This document shows positions 27,781 through 37,390 of a stretch of DNA of 64,000 bases, piece after piece (positions within the stretch are counted from its first letter, which is position 1; the number at the start of each line of letters is the position of its first letter). This DNA comes from Streptomyces sp. DI166. GTDB lineage: Bacteria; Actinomycetota; Actinomycetes; Streptomycetales; Streptomycetaceae. Where the stretch lies: assembly GCF_900091315.1 (NCBI RefSeq), contig NZ_FLSP01000002.1, forward strand, positions 1-64,000, given 5' to 3'. Below the pieces are notes generated by a model. The model ran no database searches and was not told where the DNA came from. It saw only the letters and a program-made list of their open reading frames with translations. Made by a program: the position numbers and the translations under genes.

Positions 27781-27792
27781 TACATACATGTA
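27781..27792. promoter_or_regulatory. Candidate IclR-type operator
   Basis: TACAT-AC-ATGTA is a perfect 5-2-5 palindrome at the predicted transcription start, between the divergent IclR gene and kdgD. It is AT-rich in a GC-rich context. The position would suit repression. Confidence 0.5.
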
Positions 27793-27814
27793 CCTCGTCT
27801 GCATAGGGAGATGG

Positions 27815-28765
27815 ATGACGGTGGCCCTCGATACCGGTACGGCCGTGGCGCGGCGGCTGCGGGACGGGATGGCGGGCGGGGTGCTGTCGTTCCCGCTGAC
27901 GAGCTTCCACGACGACGGCTCCCTCGACCCCGAGGGCGTGCGCGCGCATGTCGCCGCGTGCGTGGCGGCCGGGCCCGGGGCGCTCTTCCCGGCCTGCGGC
28001 ACCGGCGAGTTCTTCTCCCTCGACGAGGACGAGTACCGGACGGTCGTCTCCCTCGCCGTCCGGGAGGCCGGCGGACGGCTGCCCGTCGTCGCGGGCGTCG
28101 GCTACGGCTGGGCGCAGGCCCTGCGGTTCGCGCGGATCGCCGAGGAGGCGGGCGCCGACGCCCTGCTCGTCCTGCCGCACTACCTGGTCGCTGCACCGCA
28201 GGACGGGCTCGTACGGCAACTGGAGCGGATCGCCGCCGGGACCCGGCTGCCGCTCATCGCCTACCAGCGCGGACAGGTCGCCTTCACCGCCGACTCGTTG
28301 CGTCGGATCGCCGCGCTGCCGAACGTCATCGGGCTCAAGGACGGCCACAGCGACCTCGACCGGCTCCAGCGCCTCACCCTCGCCGCCCCGGAGGGCTTCC
28401 TGTTCTTCAACGGCGCCGCGACCGCGGAGATCCAGGCCGGTGCCTACGCCGCCGTCGGCGTCCCCGCCTACTCCTCCGCCGTGCACGCCTTCGCGCCGGA
28501 GATCGCGACCACGTACTTCACGGCCCTGGGCGCCGGGGACGACAAGACCCGCGAGCGGCTGCTGCGGGAGTTCTACGTCCCGTTCGTCGAACTCCGCGAC
28601 CGGGCGCCCGGATACGCCGTGTCCCTGGTGAAGGCGGCGGCACGGCTGCGGGGCCGCCGGGTGGGCCCGGTGCGCGCCCCGCTCACCGATCCCGCGCCGG
28701 GTGACCTGGCCGACCTGGAGATCCTGCTGGCCACCGGCCTCGACCTCGTGGGAGCCGTGCTGTGA
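27815..28765 (+). CDS. kdgD: 5-dehydro-4-deoxyglucarate dehydratase
   Basis: This class I aldolase-fold enzyme of the DHDPS superfamily dehydrates and decarboxylates 5-keto-4-deoxy-D-glucarate to 2-oxoglutarate semialdehyde in D-glucarate/galactarate breakdown. The 316 residues include LSFPLTSFHDDGSLD, PACGTGEFFSL (which distinguishes this subfamily from DapA), IAYQRG with the catalytic Tyr region and GLKDGHSDLDRL with the Schiff-base Lys. ATG at 27815 follows AGGGAG. The stop overlaps the glucarate dehydratase GTG (GTGA), which makes the pair an operon. Confidence 0.92.
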   Translation: MTVALDTGTAVARRLRDGMAGGVLSFPLTSFHDDGSLDPEGVRAHVAACVAAGPGALFPACGTGEFFSLDEDEYRTVVSLAVREAGGRLPVVAGVGYGWAQALRFARIAEEAGADALLVLPHYLVAAPQDGLVRQLERIAAGTRLPLIAYQRGQVAFTADSLRRIAALPNVIGLKDGHSDLDRLQRLTLAAPEGFLFFNGAATAEIQAGAYAAVGVPAYSSAVHAFAPEIATTYFTALGAGDDKTRERLLREFYVPFVELRDRAPGYAVSLVKAAARLRGRRVGPVRAPLTDPAPGDLADLEILLATGLDLVGAVL

Positions 28766-30051
28766 ACCTCACGATCACGGACGTCCGTCTGACCCCGATC
28801 CTGGTCGCCGACCCGCCCCTGCTCAACACCCAGGGCGTGCACCAGCCCTACACCCCCCGGCTGATCGTGGAGGTGGAGACGGCGGACGGGGTGACGGGAG
28901 TGGGGGAGACGTACGGGGACACCAGGTACCTGGAGCTGGCCCGTCCCTTCGCGGAGCGCCTGACCGGCCGTCAAGTGAGTGATCTGAACGGTCTGTTCAC
29001 GATCGCCGACGACGTGGCCGTGGACGGCTCACAGGTGTCCGGGGCGGTCGACGTCGGCGGACTGCGCGGGGTCCAGACCGCCGACAAGCTGCGGCTGTCC
29101 GTGGTCTCCGGGTTTGAGGTGGCCTGCCTGGACGCGCTCGGCAAGGCGCTGGGGCTGCCGGTGCACGCGCTGCTGGGCGGCAAGGTGCGCGACTCGGTGG
29201 AGTACAGCGCGTACCTGTTCTACAAGTGGGCCGCCCATCCCGAGGGCGTGGCGGCGGAGGAGGACGACTGGGGCGCGGCCCTGGACCCGGACGGGATCGT
29301 CGCGCAGGCGCGGAAGTTCACCGAGCGGTACGGGTTCACCTCGTTCAAGCTCAAGGGCGGGGTGTTCCCGCCCCAGGAGGAGATCGCGGCGGTACGGGCG
29401 CTCGCGGCGGCCTTCCCCGGGCATCCGCTGCGGCTGGACCCGAACGGCGCCTGGTCCGTGGAGACCTCACTGGCGGTGGCGAAGGAACTCGGGGACGTCC
29501 TGGAGTACTTGGAGGACCCCGCGCTCGGCACCCCGGCCATGGCCCGGGTCGCCGCGGGGACGGACGTGCCGCTGGCGACCAACATGTGCGTGACGACGTT
29601 CGCCGAGATCAAGGAGGCGTTCGCACGCGACGCCGTGCAGGTCGTCCTCTCCGACCACCACTACTGGGGCGGACTGCGCAACACCCAGCACCTCGCGGCG
29701 GTCTGCCGCACGTTCGGCGTGGGCGTCTCCATGCACTCCAACACCCACCTGGGGATCTCCCTCGCCGCGATGACCCACGTGGCGTCCACCGTGCCGAACC
29801 TCCACCACGCCTGCGACTCCCACTACCCGTGGCAGTCGGAGGACGTCCTCACCGAGCGCCTGCGGTTCGAGGGCGGGCGGGTCGCGGTCGGGGACCGGCC
29901 CGGGCTGGGGGTGGAACTCGACCGGGACCGGCTCCGGTTCCTGCACCGGCGGTGGCTGGCGGACGAGGGGACCCTGCGCGACCGGGACGACGCGGCGGCG
30001 ATGCGGGCGGCGGAGCCGGGGTGGAGCGTGCCGCCAGCTCCGCGGTGGTGA
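28762..30051 (+). CDS. gudD: Glucarate dehydratase (enolase superfamily)
   Basis: The 429-residue enzyme removes water from D-glucarate to give 5-keto-4-deoxy-D-glucarate, the substrate of the upstream gene product. It has the enolase-superfamily motifs FKLKGG (catalytic KxK), RLDPNGAW and EDPALGTP metal ligands, ATNMCVT and HSNTHLGISLA with the catalytic His. The start is GTG overlapping the kdgD stop. Its C-terminal codons run into a repeat tract: the last residues MRAAEPGWSVPPAPRW are echoed by degenerate copies after the stop. Confidence 0.9.
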   Translation: MNLTITDVRLTPILVADPPLLNTQGVHQPYTPRLIVEVETADGVTGVGETYGDTRYLELARPFAERLTGRQVSDLNGLFTIADDVAVDGSQVSGAVDVGGLRGVQTADKLRLSVVSGFEVACLDALGKALGLPVHALLGGKVRDSVEYSAYLFYKWAAHPEGVAAEEDDWGAALDPDGIVAQARKFTERYGFTSFKLKGGVFPPQEEIAAVRALAAAFPGHPLRLDPNGAWSVETSLAVAKELGDVLEYLEDPALGTPAMARVAAGTDVPLATNMCVTTFAEIKEAFARDAVQVVLSDHHYWGGLRNTQHLAAVCRTFGVGVSMHSNTHLGISLAAMTHVASTVPNLHHACDSHYPWQSEDVLTERLRFEGGRVAVGDRPGLGVELDRDRLRFLHRRWLADEGTLRDRDDAAAMRAAEPGWSVPPAPRW

Positions 30052-30240
30052 TGCGGGTGGCGAGTCCGGGGTGGGGTATGCCGCGTGCCGGGATGCCAGA
30101 TGCTGGGGGCTGGGGTGGAGCGTGCTGAGGGTGGCGAGGTGGTGATGCGGGTGGCGAGTCCGGGGTGGGGTATGCCGGGGGTACCGCGTGCCGGGATGTC
30201 GGGATGCCGGGGGTCGGGGTGGCGCTTGCCGAGGGTGCCG
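30000..30240 (+). repeat. Degenerate tandem repeats at glucarate dehydratase 3' end
   Basis: A 40-bp sequence (containing GATGCGGGTGGCGAGTCCGG) is exactly repeated at 30044-30083 and 30138-30177. A related degenerate copy at about 30000-30043 forms the end of the coding sequence, and further GC-rich fragments of the phrase follow to about 30240. The 300 bp between this gene and the PfkB gene hold no other recognisable feature. Confidence 0.75.
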
Positions 30241-30352
30241 CGGTGGTGACGGAAGCGGTCTGACGCGGTGGGTGGTTCCCCCGTGAGCGGCGGCATCCGG
30301 CCGGTGCGGTGGTGCACACTGGCCTGATCCGCACCATGTCAGGGAGCGCACC

Positions 30353-31498
30353 GTGATCGCGTCCGCCGCGTCCGCCGGAAAGGGACCCTCTTCCTCCGCC
30401 GCCGGGAGGCCGCAGAGCCAGGCACAGGTCGACCCCCTGGCCGGACTGCGCCGCCCCACGGACCCGCCCTGGGACGTGTACCTCACCGGCACCGTCTTCC
30501 TCGACATCATCTTCACCGGGCTCGACTCCGCCCCGGTGCGCGGCACCGAGTCCTGGGCCCGGGGCATGGGGTCCAGCCCCGGCGGCGTCGCCAACATGGC
30601 CACCGCGCTGGCCCGCCTCGGCCTGCGCACCGCGCTCGCCGCGGCCTTCGGCGACGACCACTACGGGGAGTACTGCTGGGACGCCCTGGAGCAGGGCGAG
30701 GGCATCGACCTGTCCGCCTCGCGCAGCGTGCCCGGCTGGCACTCTCCGGTGACGGTCTCCATGGCGTACGAGGGCGAGCGGACGATGGTCTCCCACGGCC
30801 ACGAGCCGCCCCCGGAGGAGCCCGCCCCCGAGTGCCCGCCCCGCGCCCGCGCCGCCGTCGCCTCTTTGGAACCCGGCAAACGGGCCCCCTGGATCGCCCA
30901 GGCCGCCGCGAAGGGCACCCGGATCTTCGCCGACGTCGGCTGGGACGAGACCGGCGCCTGGGACCTGGCCGGGCTCGCCGACCTCGCACACTGCGAGGCG
31001 TTCCTGCCGAACGCCGAGGAGGCCATGCGCTACACCGGCGCCCACTGCCCCCGCGCCGCCGCCCACGCCCTCACCGAGCACGTCCCGCTCGCCGTGGTGA
31101 CCCTCGGCGCGGAGGGCGCCTACGCCGTGGACGGACGTACCGGTGAGACGGCCTCGGTGCCCGCCATCGCCGTGGAGGCCCTCGACCCCACCGGCGCCGG
31201 GGACGTCTTCGTGGCCGGATTCGTCACCGGCACCCTCGCCGACTGGCCGCTCGCCGACCGCCTCGCCTTCGCGGGCCTGACCGCCGCCCTCTCCGTCCAG
31301 GAGTTCGGCGGCTCCCTCTCCGCCCCGGGCTGGGCGGAGATCGGCGCCTGGTGGCGGGAGATCCAGTCCCACACCGACCAGGACCCGGCGGCCCTGCGCC
31401 GGTACGCCTTCCTCAGCGACCTGGTCCCCACGGAACTGGCCCGGCCCTGGCCGCTGCGCAGGGCGGTACCGACGATCGGCTTCGGGCGGAGCGCGTAG
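30353..31498 (+). CDS. PfkB family carbohydrate kinase
   Basis: The 381-residue ribokinase-like protein has an N-terminal motif GSSPGGVANMATALARLGLRTALAAAFGDD and the ATP/anion-hole motif DPTGAGDVFVAGF. A Ser/Ala-rich tail of about 40 residues precedes the core. Substrate not determined: sugars, nucleosides or a keto-sugar acid are all possible. It is in the same direction as the glucarate genes, but the 300-bp repeat-filled gap argues against a single operon. GTG start at 30353 after AGGGAG. Confidence 0.88.
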   Translation: MIASAASAGKGPSSSAAGRPQSQAQVDPLAGLRRPTDPPWDVYLTGTVFLDIIFTGLDSAPVRGTESWARGMGSSPGGVANMATALARLGLRTALAAAFGDDHYGEYCWDALEQGEGIDLSASRSVPGWHSPVTVSMAYEGERTMVSHGHEPPPEEPAPECPPRARAAVASLEPGKRAPWIAQAAAKGTRIFADVGWDETGAWDLAGLADLAHCEAFLPNAEEAMRYTGAHCPRAAAHALTEHVPLAVVTLGAEGAYAVDGRTGETASVPAIAVEALDPTGAGDVFVAGFVTGTLADWPLADRLAFAGLTAALSVQEFGGSLSAPGWAEIGAWWREIQSHTDQDPAALRRYAFLSDLVPTELARPWPLRRAVPTIGFGRSA

Positions 31499-31507
31499 AC
31501 CCCTGGG

Positions 31508-32927
<1,420 letters not shown>

Positions 32928-32954
32928 GGAACCCCGCTCGCCCGCGCACCGGCG

Positions 32955-33428
32955 TCAGAACACGAACGGGCCCGGTGACTGCGGCGCCGTCGCCGTGCAG
33001 GTGATGGTGATGCCGAAGACCGTCATCGTCAGCGAGCCGCCGTAGGCCTCCAGGGTGTCCCCGGCGGCCACCGTGCCGGGCAGCGGGCCCACCTGGACCG
33101 GGTCGCCGGCCGCCATCGCCGGGTTCTCGGTGGCGGTGAACACGGTCGTGCCGCCGCCCGCCTTCACCAGGGTCAGCGTGGAGGCGATGGAGTCCTCGCC
33201 GAGGGCGAGCGGGGCGGTGATGGCGGACGTGGTGAGGGTGATGGTGGCGGACGTGCCGTCCTGGGTGGCGGTCAGGGTGGCCGCGCCGCCGCCGAAGAAG
33301 CCGCAGTTCGCGTTGATCGTGGCCGAGGTGGGGGTGACCGCCGCGGCCGTGGGGGCGAGGGCGAGTCCGGTCAGGGCGAGCGCGCCGGCCGCGAATGCCG
33401 CACCGGTGAATAAGCGTGTACCTCTCAT
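32955..33428 (-). CDS. Small secreted protein, two-cysteine
   Basis: The 157-residue product has a classical signal peptide (MRGTRLF, hydrophobic core, cleavage after about APTAAA). The mature protein is beta-rich, with many Thr/Val/Gly residues and only two cysteines (INANCGFFGG and ITITCTATAP), which probably form one disulfide. I do not recognise a characterised family. It is leftward, between the convergent PII gene and the CDA-like gene. Extracellular or wall-associated location is inferred. Confidence 0.75.
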   Translation of the reverse strand: MRGTRLFTGAAFAAGALALTGLALAPTAAAVTPTSATINANCGFFGGGAATLTATQDGTSATITLTTSAITAPLALGEDSIASTLTLVKAGGGTTVFTATENPAMAAGDPVQVGPLPGTVAAGDTLEAYGGSLTMTVFGITITCTATAPQSPGPFVF

Positions 33429-33580
33429 GGGGGTTCCGGGTCCCTTCGGATGGTGTGGGGGGACCGACGGCCCGTCCGCGGCAGGTGGGTGCGGGCACAC
33501 TGCGGGAGGGCCGGATCTGACGGTCCGTCGGAACTTACGGTCCCATTGATGCGCGAGAGACGAACCCCGGCAAGGATGAA

Positions 33581-33652
33581 ATCCGGACTACTCCGCGGAT
33601 CCGGACTACTCCATGAATCCGGACCGCCCCGCGCATCCGGACTACTCCGCGG
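33581..33652. repeat. Four tandem 18-bp repeats at a gene end
   Basis: Units at 33581-33598, 33599-33616, 33617-33634 and 33635-33652 share the phrase ATCCGGACTACTCCGCGG with a few changes. The stop codon of the leftward CDA-like gene (CTA at 33642-33644) lies in the rightmost unit, and three of the four copies repeat that stop. Confidence 0.85.
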
Positions 33653-33995
33653 GCACCGTGGCTCGTACGGCACCGTCCGGACCCGCGAGCAGCACCGGCG
33701 TCCCCGCCCCGCCCAGGTCCCGTACCGCCGCCAGGTCCTCCGCCGACGCGCTCTCCGCCTCGCTCACCACAGCCGCCGCCTCCAGCGACTTCGCCCCGGA
33801 CGCCACCGCCATCGCCACCGCCGTGCGCAGCGCGCTCAGCTTCAGCGAGTCCAGGTCCACGGTCCCGGCGACATACGTACGGCCCGTCTCGTCCCGTACC
33901 GCCGCGCCCTCGGGCACGCCGTTGCGGGCCCGCGCGGAGCGGGCCAGGGTGACGATCTTGCGGTCCTCGGGGTCAAGCGCACTGGTCTCGGTCAT
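33642..33995 (-). CDS. Cytidine-deaminase-like protein lacking zinc ligands
   Basis: The 117-residue protein aligns by pattern with bacterial cytidine deaminases (DPEDRKIVTLARSARARNGVPEGAAVRDETGRTYVAGTV, LSALRTAVAMAVASG, DLAAVRDLGG). Relatives in Streptomyces are annotated as cytidine deaminase. However, the sequence contains no Cys and no His, so it cannot hold the catalytic zinc and lacks the proton-shuttling motif. It is more likely a ligand-binding or structural protein in the era-ybeY neighbourhood. The ATG is at 33995. The YjbR gene ends 23 bp upstream. Confidence 0.8.
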   Translation of the reverse strand: MTETSALDPEDRKIVTLARSARARNGVPEGAAVRDETGRTYVAGTVDLDSLKLSALRTAVAMAVASGAKSLEAAAVVSEAESASAEDLAAVRDLGGAGTPVLLAGPDGAVRATVPAE

Positions 33996-34018
33996 GCCCC
34001 GAGCATACGAAGTGCCGG

Positions 34019-34378
34019 TCAGGGCCGGTCCAGGCGGAGCCGCTCGGCGCGCGGCAGTCCGGCCACGACGAGGTCGTAGGAGTCCTCGATCAGCTCCCGG
34101 ACCAGACGGTCGGGCAGGCCCCCGTCGAGGGTGACCGTGTTCCAGTGCCGCTTGTTCATGTGGTACCCGGGGATGATCAGATCCGGGTGCTCGGAGCGCA
34201 GCCGGACGGCGTCCTCCGGGTCGCACTTGAGGTTGACCTTCAGCGGGCGGGCCTCGATCCAGCTCAGTGCGAACATCTTGCCGCGCACCTTGAACACCGA
34301 GATCTCCGGGGAGAACGGGAAGTCCTCCTCGGCCGCGTTGAACGACAGACAGAAGTCGCGCAGCTCCTTCGGGGTCAC
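34019..34378 (-). CDS. MmcQ/YjbR family protein
   Basis: The 119-residue CyaY-like-fold protein has the family pattern LRDFCLSFNAAEEDFPF, VFKVRGKMFALSW, VNLKCDPEDAVRLR and the signature PGYHMNKRHWNTV. Members have DNA-binding-like surfaces but no fixed biochemical role. The start overlaps the stop of the CNNM-type gene by four bases, so it is part of the phoH-ybeY operon. Confidence 0.9.
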   Translation of the reverse strand: MTPKELRDFCLSFNAAEEDFPFSPEISVFKVRGKMFALSWIEARPLKVNLKCDPEDAVRLRSEHPDLIIPGYHMNKRHWNTVTLDGGLPDRLVRELIEDSYDLVVAGLPRAERLRLDRP

Positions 34379-35676
34379 GCGCTCTCCGGTTCCTCCTCCT
34401 TGGCGGCGCCCACCGGCTCCACCAGCACCGTCACGATCTTGTTCCGGCGGCCCGCGGAGGCCTCCGCGGTCAGCCGCAGCTCCCGCTCGTCGGGCAGCGG
34501 TACGACCGCCGAGGCACCGGCGATGGGGACCCGGCCGAGCGCCTTGGCGAGGAGTCCGCCGACGGTCTCCACGTCCTCGTCGTCGTACTCGTCGAGTCCG
34601 TACAGCTCACCGAGGTCGGTGATGTCCAGGCGGGCGGTGACCCGGAAGCGGTCCTCGCCCAGCTCCTCCACCGGCGGCAGCTCACGGTCGTACTCGTCGG
34701 TGATCTCGCCGACGATCTCCTCCAGGATGTCCTCGATGGTGACGATCCCGGCGGTGCCGCCGTACTCGTCGATCACGACGGCGACGTGGTTGCGGTCCTG
34801 CTGCATCTCGCGCAGCAGATCACCGGCGTTCTTCGTGTCCGGCACGAACGCGGCCGGGCGCATGGCACTGGAGACCAGCTCGTTCTCGGCGTCCCGGCTG
34901 ATGTGCGTCTTGCGGGCCAGGTCCTTCAGATACACGATCCCGACGATGTCGTCCTCGCTCTCCCCGGTGACCGGGATGCGCGAGAAACCGGACCTCAGCG
35001 CCAGGGTGAGGGCCTGGCGGATGGTCTTGTACCGCTCGATGACGATCAGGTCGGTGCGCGGCACCATCACCTCGCGCACCAGGGTGTCGCCCAGCTCGAA
35101 GACGGAGTGCACCATGCGGCGCTCCTCGTCCTCGATCAGCGACTCCTGCTCGGCGAGGTCCACCAGCGCGCGCAGCTCCGCCTCGGAGGCGAAGGGGCCG
35201 CGGCGGAAGCCCTTGCCCGGGGTGAGGGCGTTGCCGATGAGGATCAGCAGCGAGGGGATCGGGCCCATGATCCTGGCCAGCGGCAGCAGCACGTACGCCG
35301 CCGCGGTGGCCGTGTTCAGCGGGTGCTGGCGGCCGATGGTGCGCGGGGAGACCCCGACGGCGACGTAGGAGACCAGCACCATCACGCCGATCGCGGCGAG
35401 CAGGGCCTGCGTGGTGCCGTCGATCTCGTTGAGGCAGGCGTAGGTGACCAGCGCGGCGGCCGCCATCTCGCAGGCCACGCGCACCAGCAGCGCCACGTTC
35501 AGATAGCGGGTGGGGTCGGCGGCGACCTGCAGCAGACGGGCGCTGCCGCGCCGGCCCGACCGTACGGCCTCCTCGGCACGGAAGGTGGAGACGCGGGCCA
35601 GGCCCGCCTCCGCGCAGGCGGCGAGCCAGGCCACGACGACCAGCGCGATCGCGCCGAGGACGAGTTGCGGACTCAT
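34375..35676 (-). CDS. CNNM/HlyC-CorC family protein (DUF21 + CBS pair)
   Basis: The 433-residue membrane protein has an N-terminal DUF21 region with about four transmembrane segments, a CBS-domain pair (about 200-330: [69 protein letters not shown]) and a C-terminal CorC_HlyC domain. Related proteins are implicated in Mg2+/Co2+ transport; the older hemolysin name is misleading. The gene overlaps ybeY by four bases upstream and the YjbR gene downstream, so it is translated in the same operon. Confidence 0.92.
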   Translation of the reverse strand: MSPQLVLGAIALVVVAWLAACAEAGLARVSTFRAEEAVRSGRRGSARLLQVAADPTRYLNVALLVRVACEMAAAALVTYACLNEIDGTTQALLAAIGVMVLVSYVAVGVSPRTIGRQHPLNTATAAAYVLLPLARIMGPIPSLLILIGNALTPGKGFRRGPFASEAELRALVDLAEQESLIEDEERRMVHSVFELGDTLVREVMVPRTDLIVIERYKTIRQALTLALRSGFSRIPVTGESEDDIVGIVYLKDLARKTHISRDAENELVSSAMRPAAFVPDTKNAGDLLREMQQDRNHVAVVIDEYGGTAGIVTIEDILEEIVGEITDEYDRELPPVEELGEDRFRVTARLDITDLGELYGLDEYDDEDVETVGGLLAKALGRVPIAGASAVVPLPDERELRLTAEASAGRRNKIVTVLVEPVGAAKEEEPESA

Positions 35677-36170
35677 GAGACGGTCGGAGCCGGGGAGGGG
35701 CCGGTCAGGCCCTTCTCCGCGCGCCAGCCGTCCACGATGGCCGCCTGGAGGCCGAACATCTCGGCCTTCTCGTCGGGCTCCTCGTGGTCGTAGCCGAGCA
35801 GGTGCAGCACGCCGTGGACGGTGAGCAGCTGGAGCTCCTCGTCCATGGAGTGCTTCGTCGGCGCCTCCTCGCCCTGCTTCTTGGCGACCTCGGGGCAGAG
35901 CACGATGTCACCGAGCAGGCCCTGCGGCGGCTCGTCGTCGTCCTTGGACGGCGGGCGCAGCTCGTCCATCGGAAAGGACATGACATCCGTGGGGCCGGGC
36001 AGGTCCATCCACTGGATGTGCAGCTGCTCCATGGCGTCGGCGTCCACGACGATCACCGAGAGCTCGGAGAGCGGGTGGATGCGCATCCGCGCGAGCGCGT
36101 AGCGGGCGATGTCGAGGATCGCCTGTTCGTCGACCTCGGTGCCGGATTCGTTGTTGACGTCGATCGACAT
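35673..36170 (-). CDS. ybeY: Endoribonuclease YbeY (rRNA maturation factor)
   Basis: The 165-residue metalloprotein takes part in 16S rRNA 3'-end maturation and ribosome quality control. The zinc motif [14 protein letters not shown] is complete, and the upstream VMSFPMDE and [10 protein letters not shown] motifs are typical. ATG at 36170 is 12 bp after the phoH stop. It overlaps the CNNM-type gene, forming a phoH-ybeY-CNNM-yjbR leftward operon. Confidence 0.95.
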   Translation of the reverse strand: MSIDVNNESGTEVDEQAILDIARYALARMRIHPLSELSVIVVDADAMEQLHIQWMDLPGPTDVMSFPMDELRPPSKDDDEPPQGLLGDIVLCPEVAKKQGEEAPTKHSMDEELQLLTVHGVLHLLGYDHEEPDEKAEMFGLQAAIVDGWRAEKGLTGPSPAPTVS

Positions 36171-36182
36171 GGTCGTGCTGGT

Positions 36183-37253
36183 CTACTTCCCCTTGGAGCC
36201 CCGGGCTCCCGAGGAGCGGCCCTTGTGCGTGCCGTTCTCGGTGCCGTGCTTGCTGTCGTACTTCTCGTACGCGTCGACGATACGGCCGACCAGCTTGTGC
36301 CGGACGACATCGTGCGACGACAGCCGGGCGAAGTGGACGTCGTCGACCCCCTCCAGGATGTCCTGCACCTGCCGCAGACCGGACTTGGTGCCGCTCGGCA
36401 GGTCGACCTGGGTCACGTCACCGGTAATGACGATCTTCGAGTCGAACCCGAGCCGGGTGAGGAACATCTTCATCTGCTCGGGGCTGGTGTTCTGCGCCTC
36501 GTCCAGGATGATAAAAGCATCATTAAGGGTGCGACCGCGCATATAAGCCAGCGGTGCGACCTCGATCGTCCCGGCCGCCATCAACCGCGGAATCGAGTCC
36601 GGGTCCAGCATGTCGTGCAACGCGTCGTACAGGGGGCGCAGATACGGGTCGATCTTCTCGTAGAGCGTGCCGGGCAGGAAGCCGAGCCGCTCGCCGGCCT
36701 CCACCGCGGGGCGGGTCAGGATGATGCGGTTGACCTGCTTGGACTGCAGGGCCTGCACCGCCTTGGCCATGGCCAGGTAGGTCTTGCCGGTACCCGCGGG
36801 GCCGATGCCGAAGACGATCGTGTGCTTGTCGATCGCGTCGACGTACCGCTTCTGGTTGAGGGTCTTCGGGCGGATCGTGCGTCCGCGCGAGGAGAGGATG
36901 TTCTGGGTGAGCACCTCGGCCGGGGTCTCGGGCGTCCCCTCGCCGTTCTCGCTCGCCCGGAGCATGGCGATCGAGCGTTCCACTGCGTCCTCCGTCATCG
37001 GCTGCCCGGTGCGGAGCACCAGCATCATCTCGTCGAACAGGCGCTGGACGAGCGCCACTTCCACGGCCTTGCCGACCGCGCTGATCTCATTGCCCCGGAC
37101 ATGGATGTCGACCGCCGGGAAGGCCTTCTCGATCACACGCAGAAGGGAGTCGCCGGACCCCAGCACGGTCACCATGGGGTGCTGGGCGGGGACGGTGAAC
37201 TGTGCTCTCGCCTGCCCCTGCGCGGGTGTGCGATCTGTGGGTGTCTGAGTCAT
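36183..37253 (-). CDS. phoH: PhoH-like P-loop ATPase
   Basis: The 356-residue protein has a small N-terminal KH-like part ([28 protein letters not shown]) and the PhoH ATPase core with Walker [14 protein letters not shown], the [11 protein letters not shown] motif, Walker [10 protein letters not shown] and [10 protein letters not shown]. It is probably an RNA-related ATPase/helicase acting with YbeY. The ATG at 37253 gives [14 protein letters not shown]. The C-terminus is a basic Gly/Ser/Lys tail. Confidence 0.93.
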   Translation of the reverse strand: MTQTPTDRTPAQGQARAQFTVPAQHPMVTVLGSGDSLLRVIEKAFPAVDIHVRGNEISAVGKAVEVALVQRLFDEMMLVLRTGQPMTEDAVERSIAMLRASENGEGTPETPAEVLTQNILSSRGRTIRPKTLNQKRYVDAIDKHTIVFGIGPAGTGKTYLAMAKAVQALQSKQVNRIILTRPAVEAGERLGFLPGTLYEKIDPYLRPLYDALHDMLDPDSIPRLMAAGTIEVAPLAYMRGRTLNDAFIILDEAQNTSPEQMKMFLTRLGFDSKIVITGDVTQVDLPSGTKSGLRQVQDILEGVDDVHFARLSSHDVVRHKLVGRIVDAYEKYDSKHGTENGTHKGRSSGARGSKGK

Positions 37254-37390
37254 GGGCCGGCTCTGTGGCCTTGCTCGTCCTCCTCGAAACGGTCCGTCCG
37301 CCCCCTGGGCGACCTGGCGCTTCCAGAGTACGCCGGGGGGCTGACAACCTCGTAGGACTTTTCCCGGGGGCACCGACCGTGCCCGGGCCG

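Noticed and set aside
25571..31498. A single catabolic operon from MFS to PfkB kinase
   Set aside because: The MFS and IclR genes are leftward and a 300-bp repeat-filled gap separates glucarate dehydratase from the kinase, so only kdgD and the dehydratase are clearly co-transcribed.
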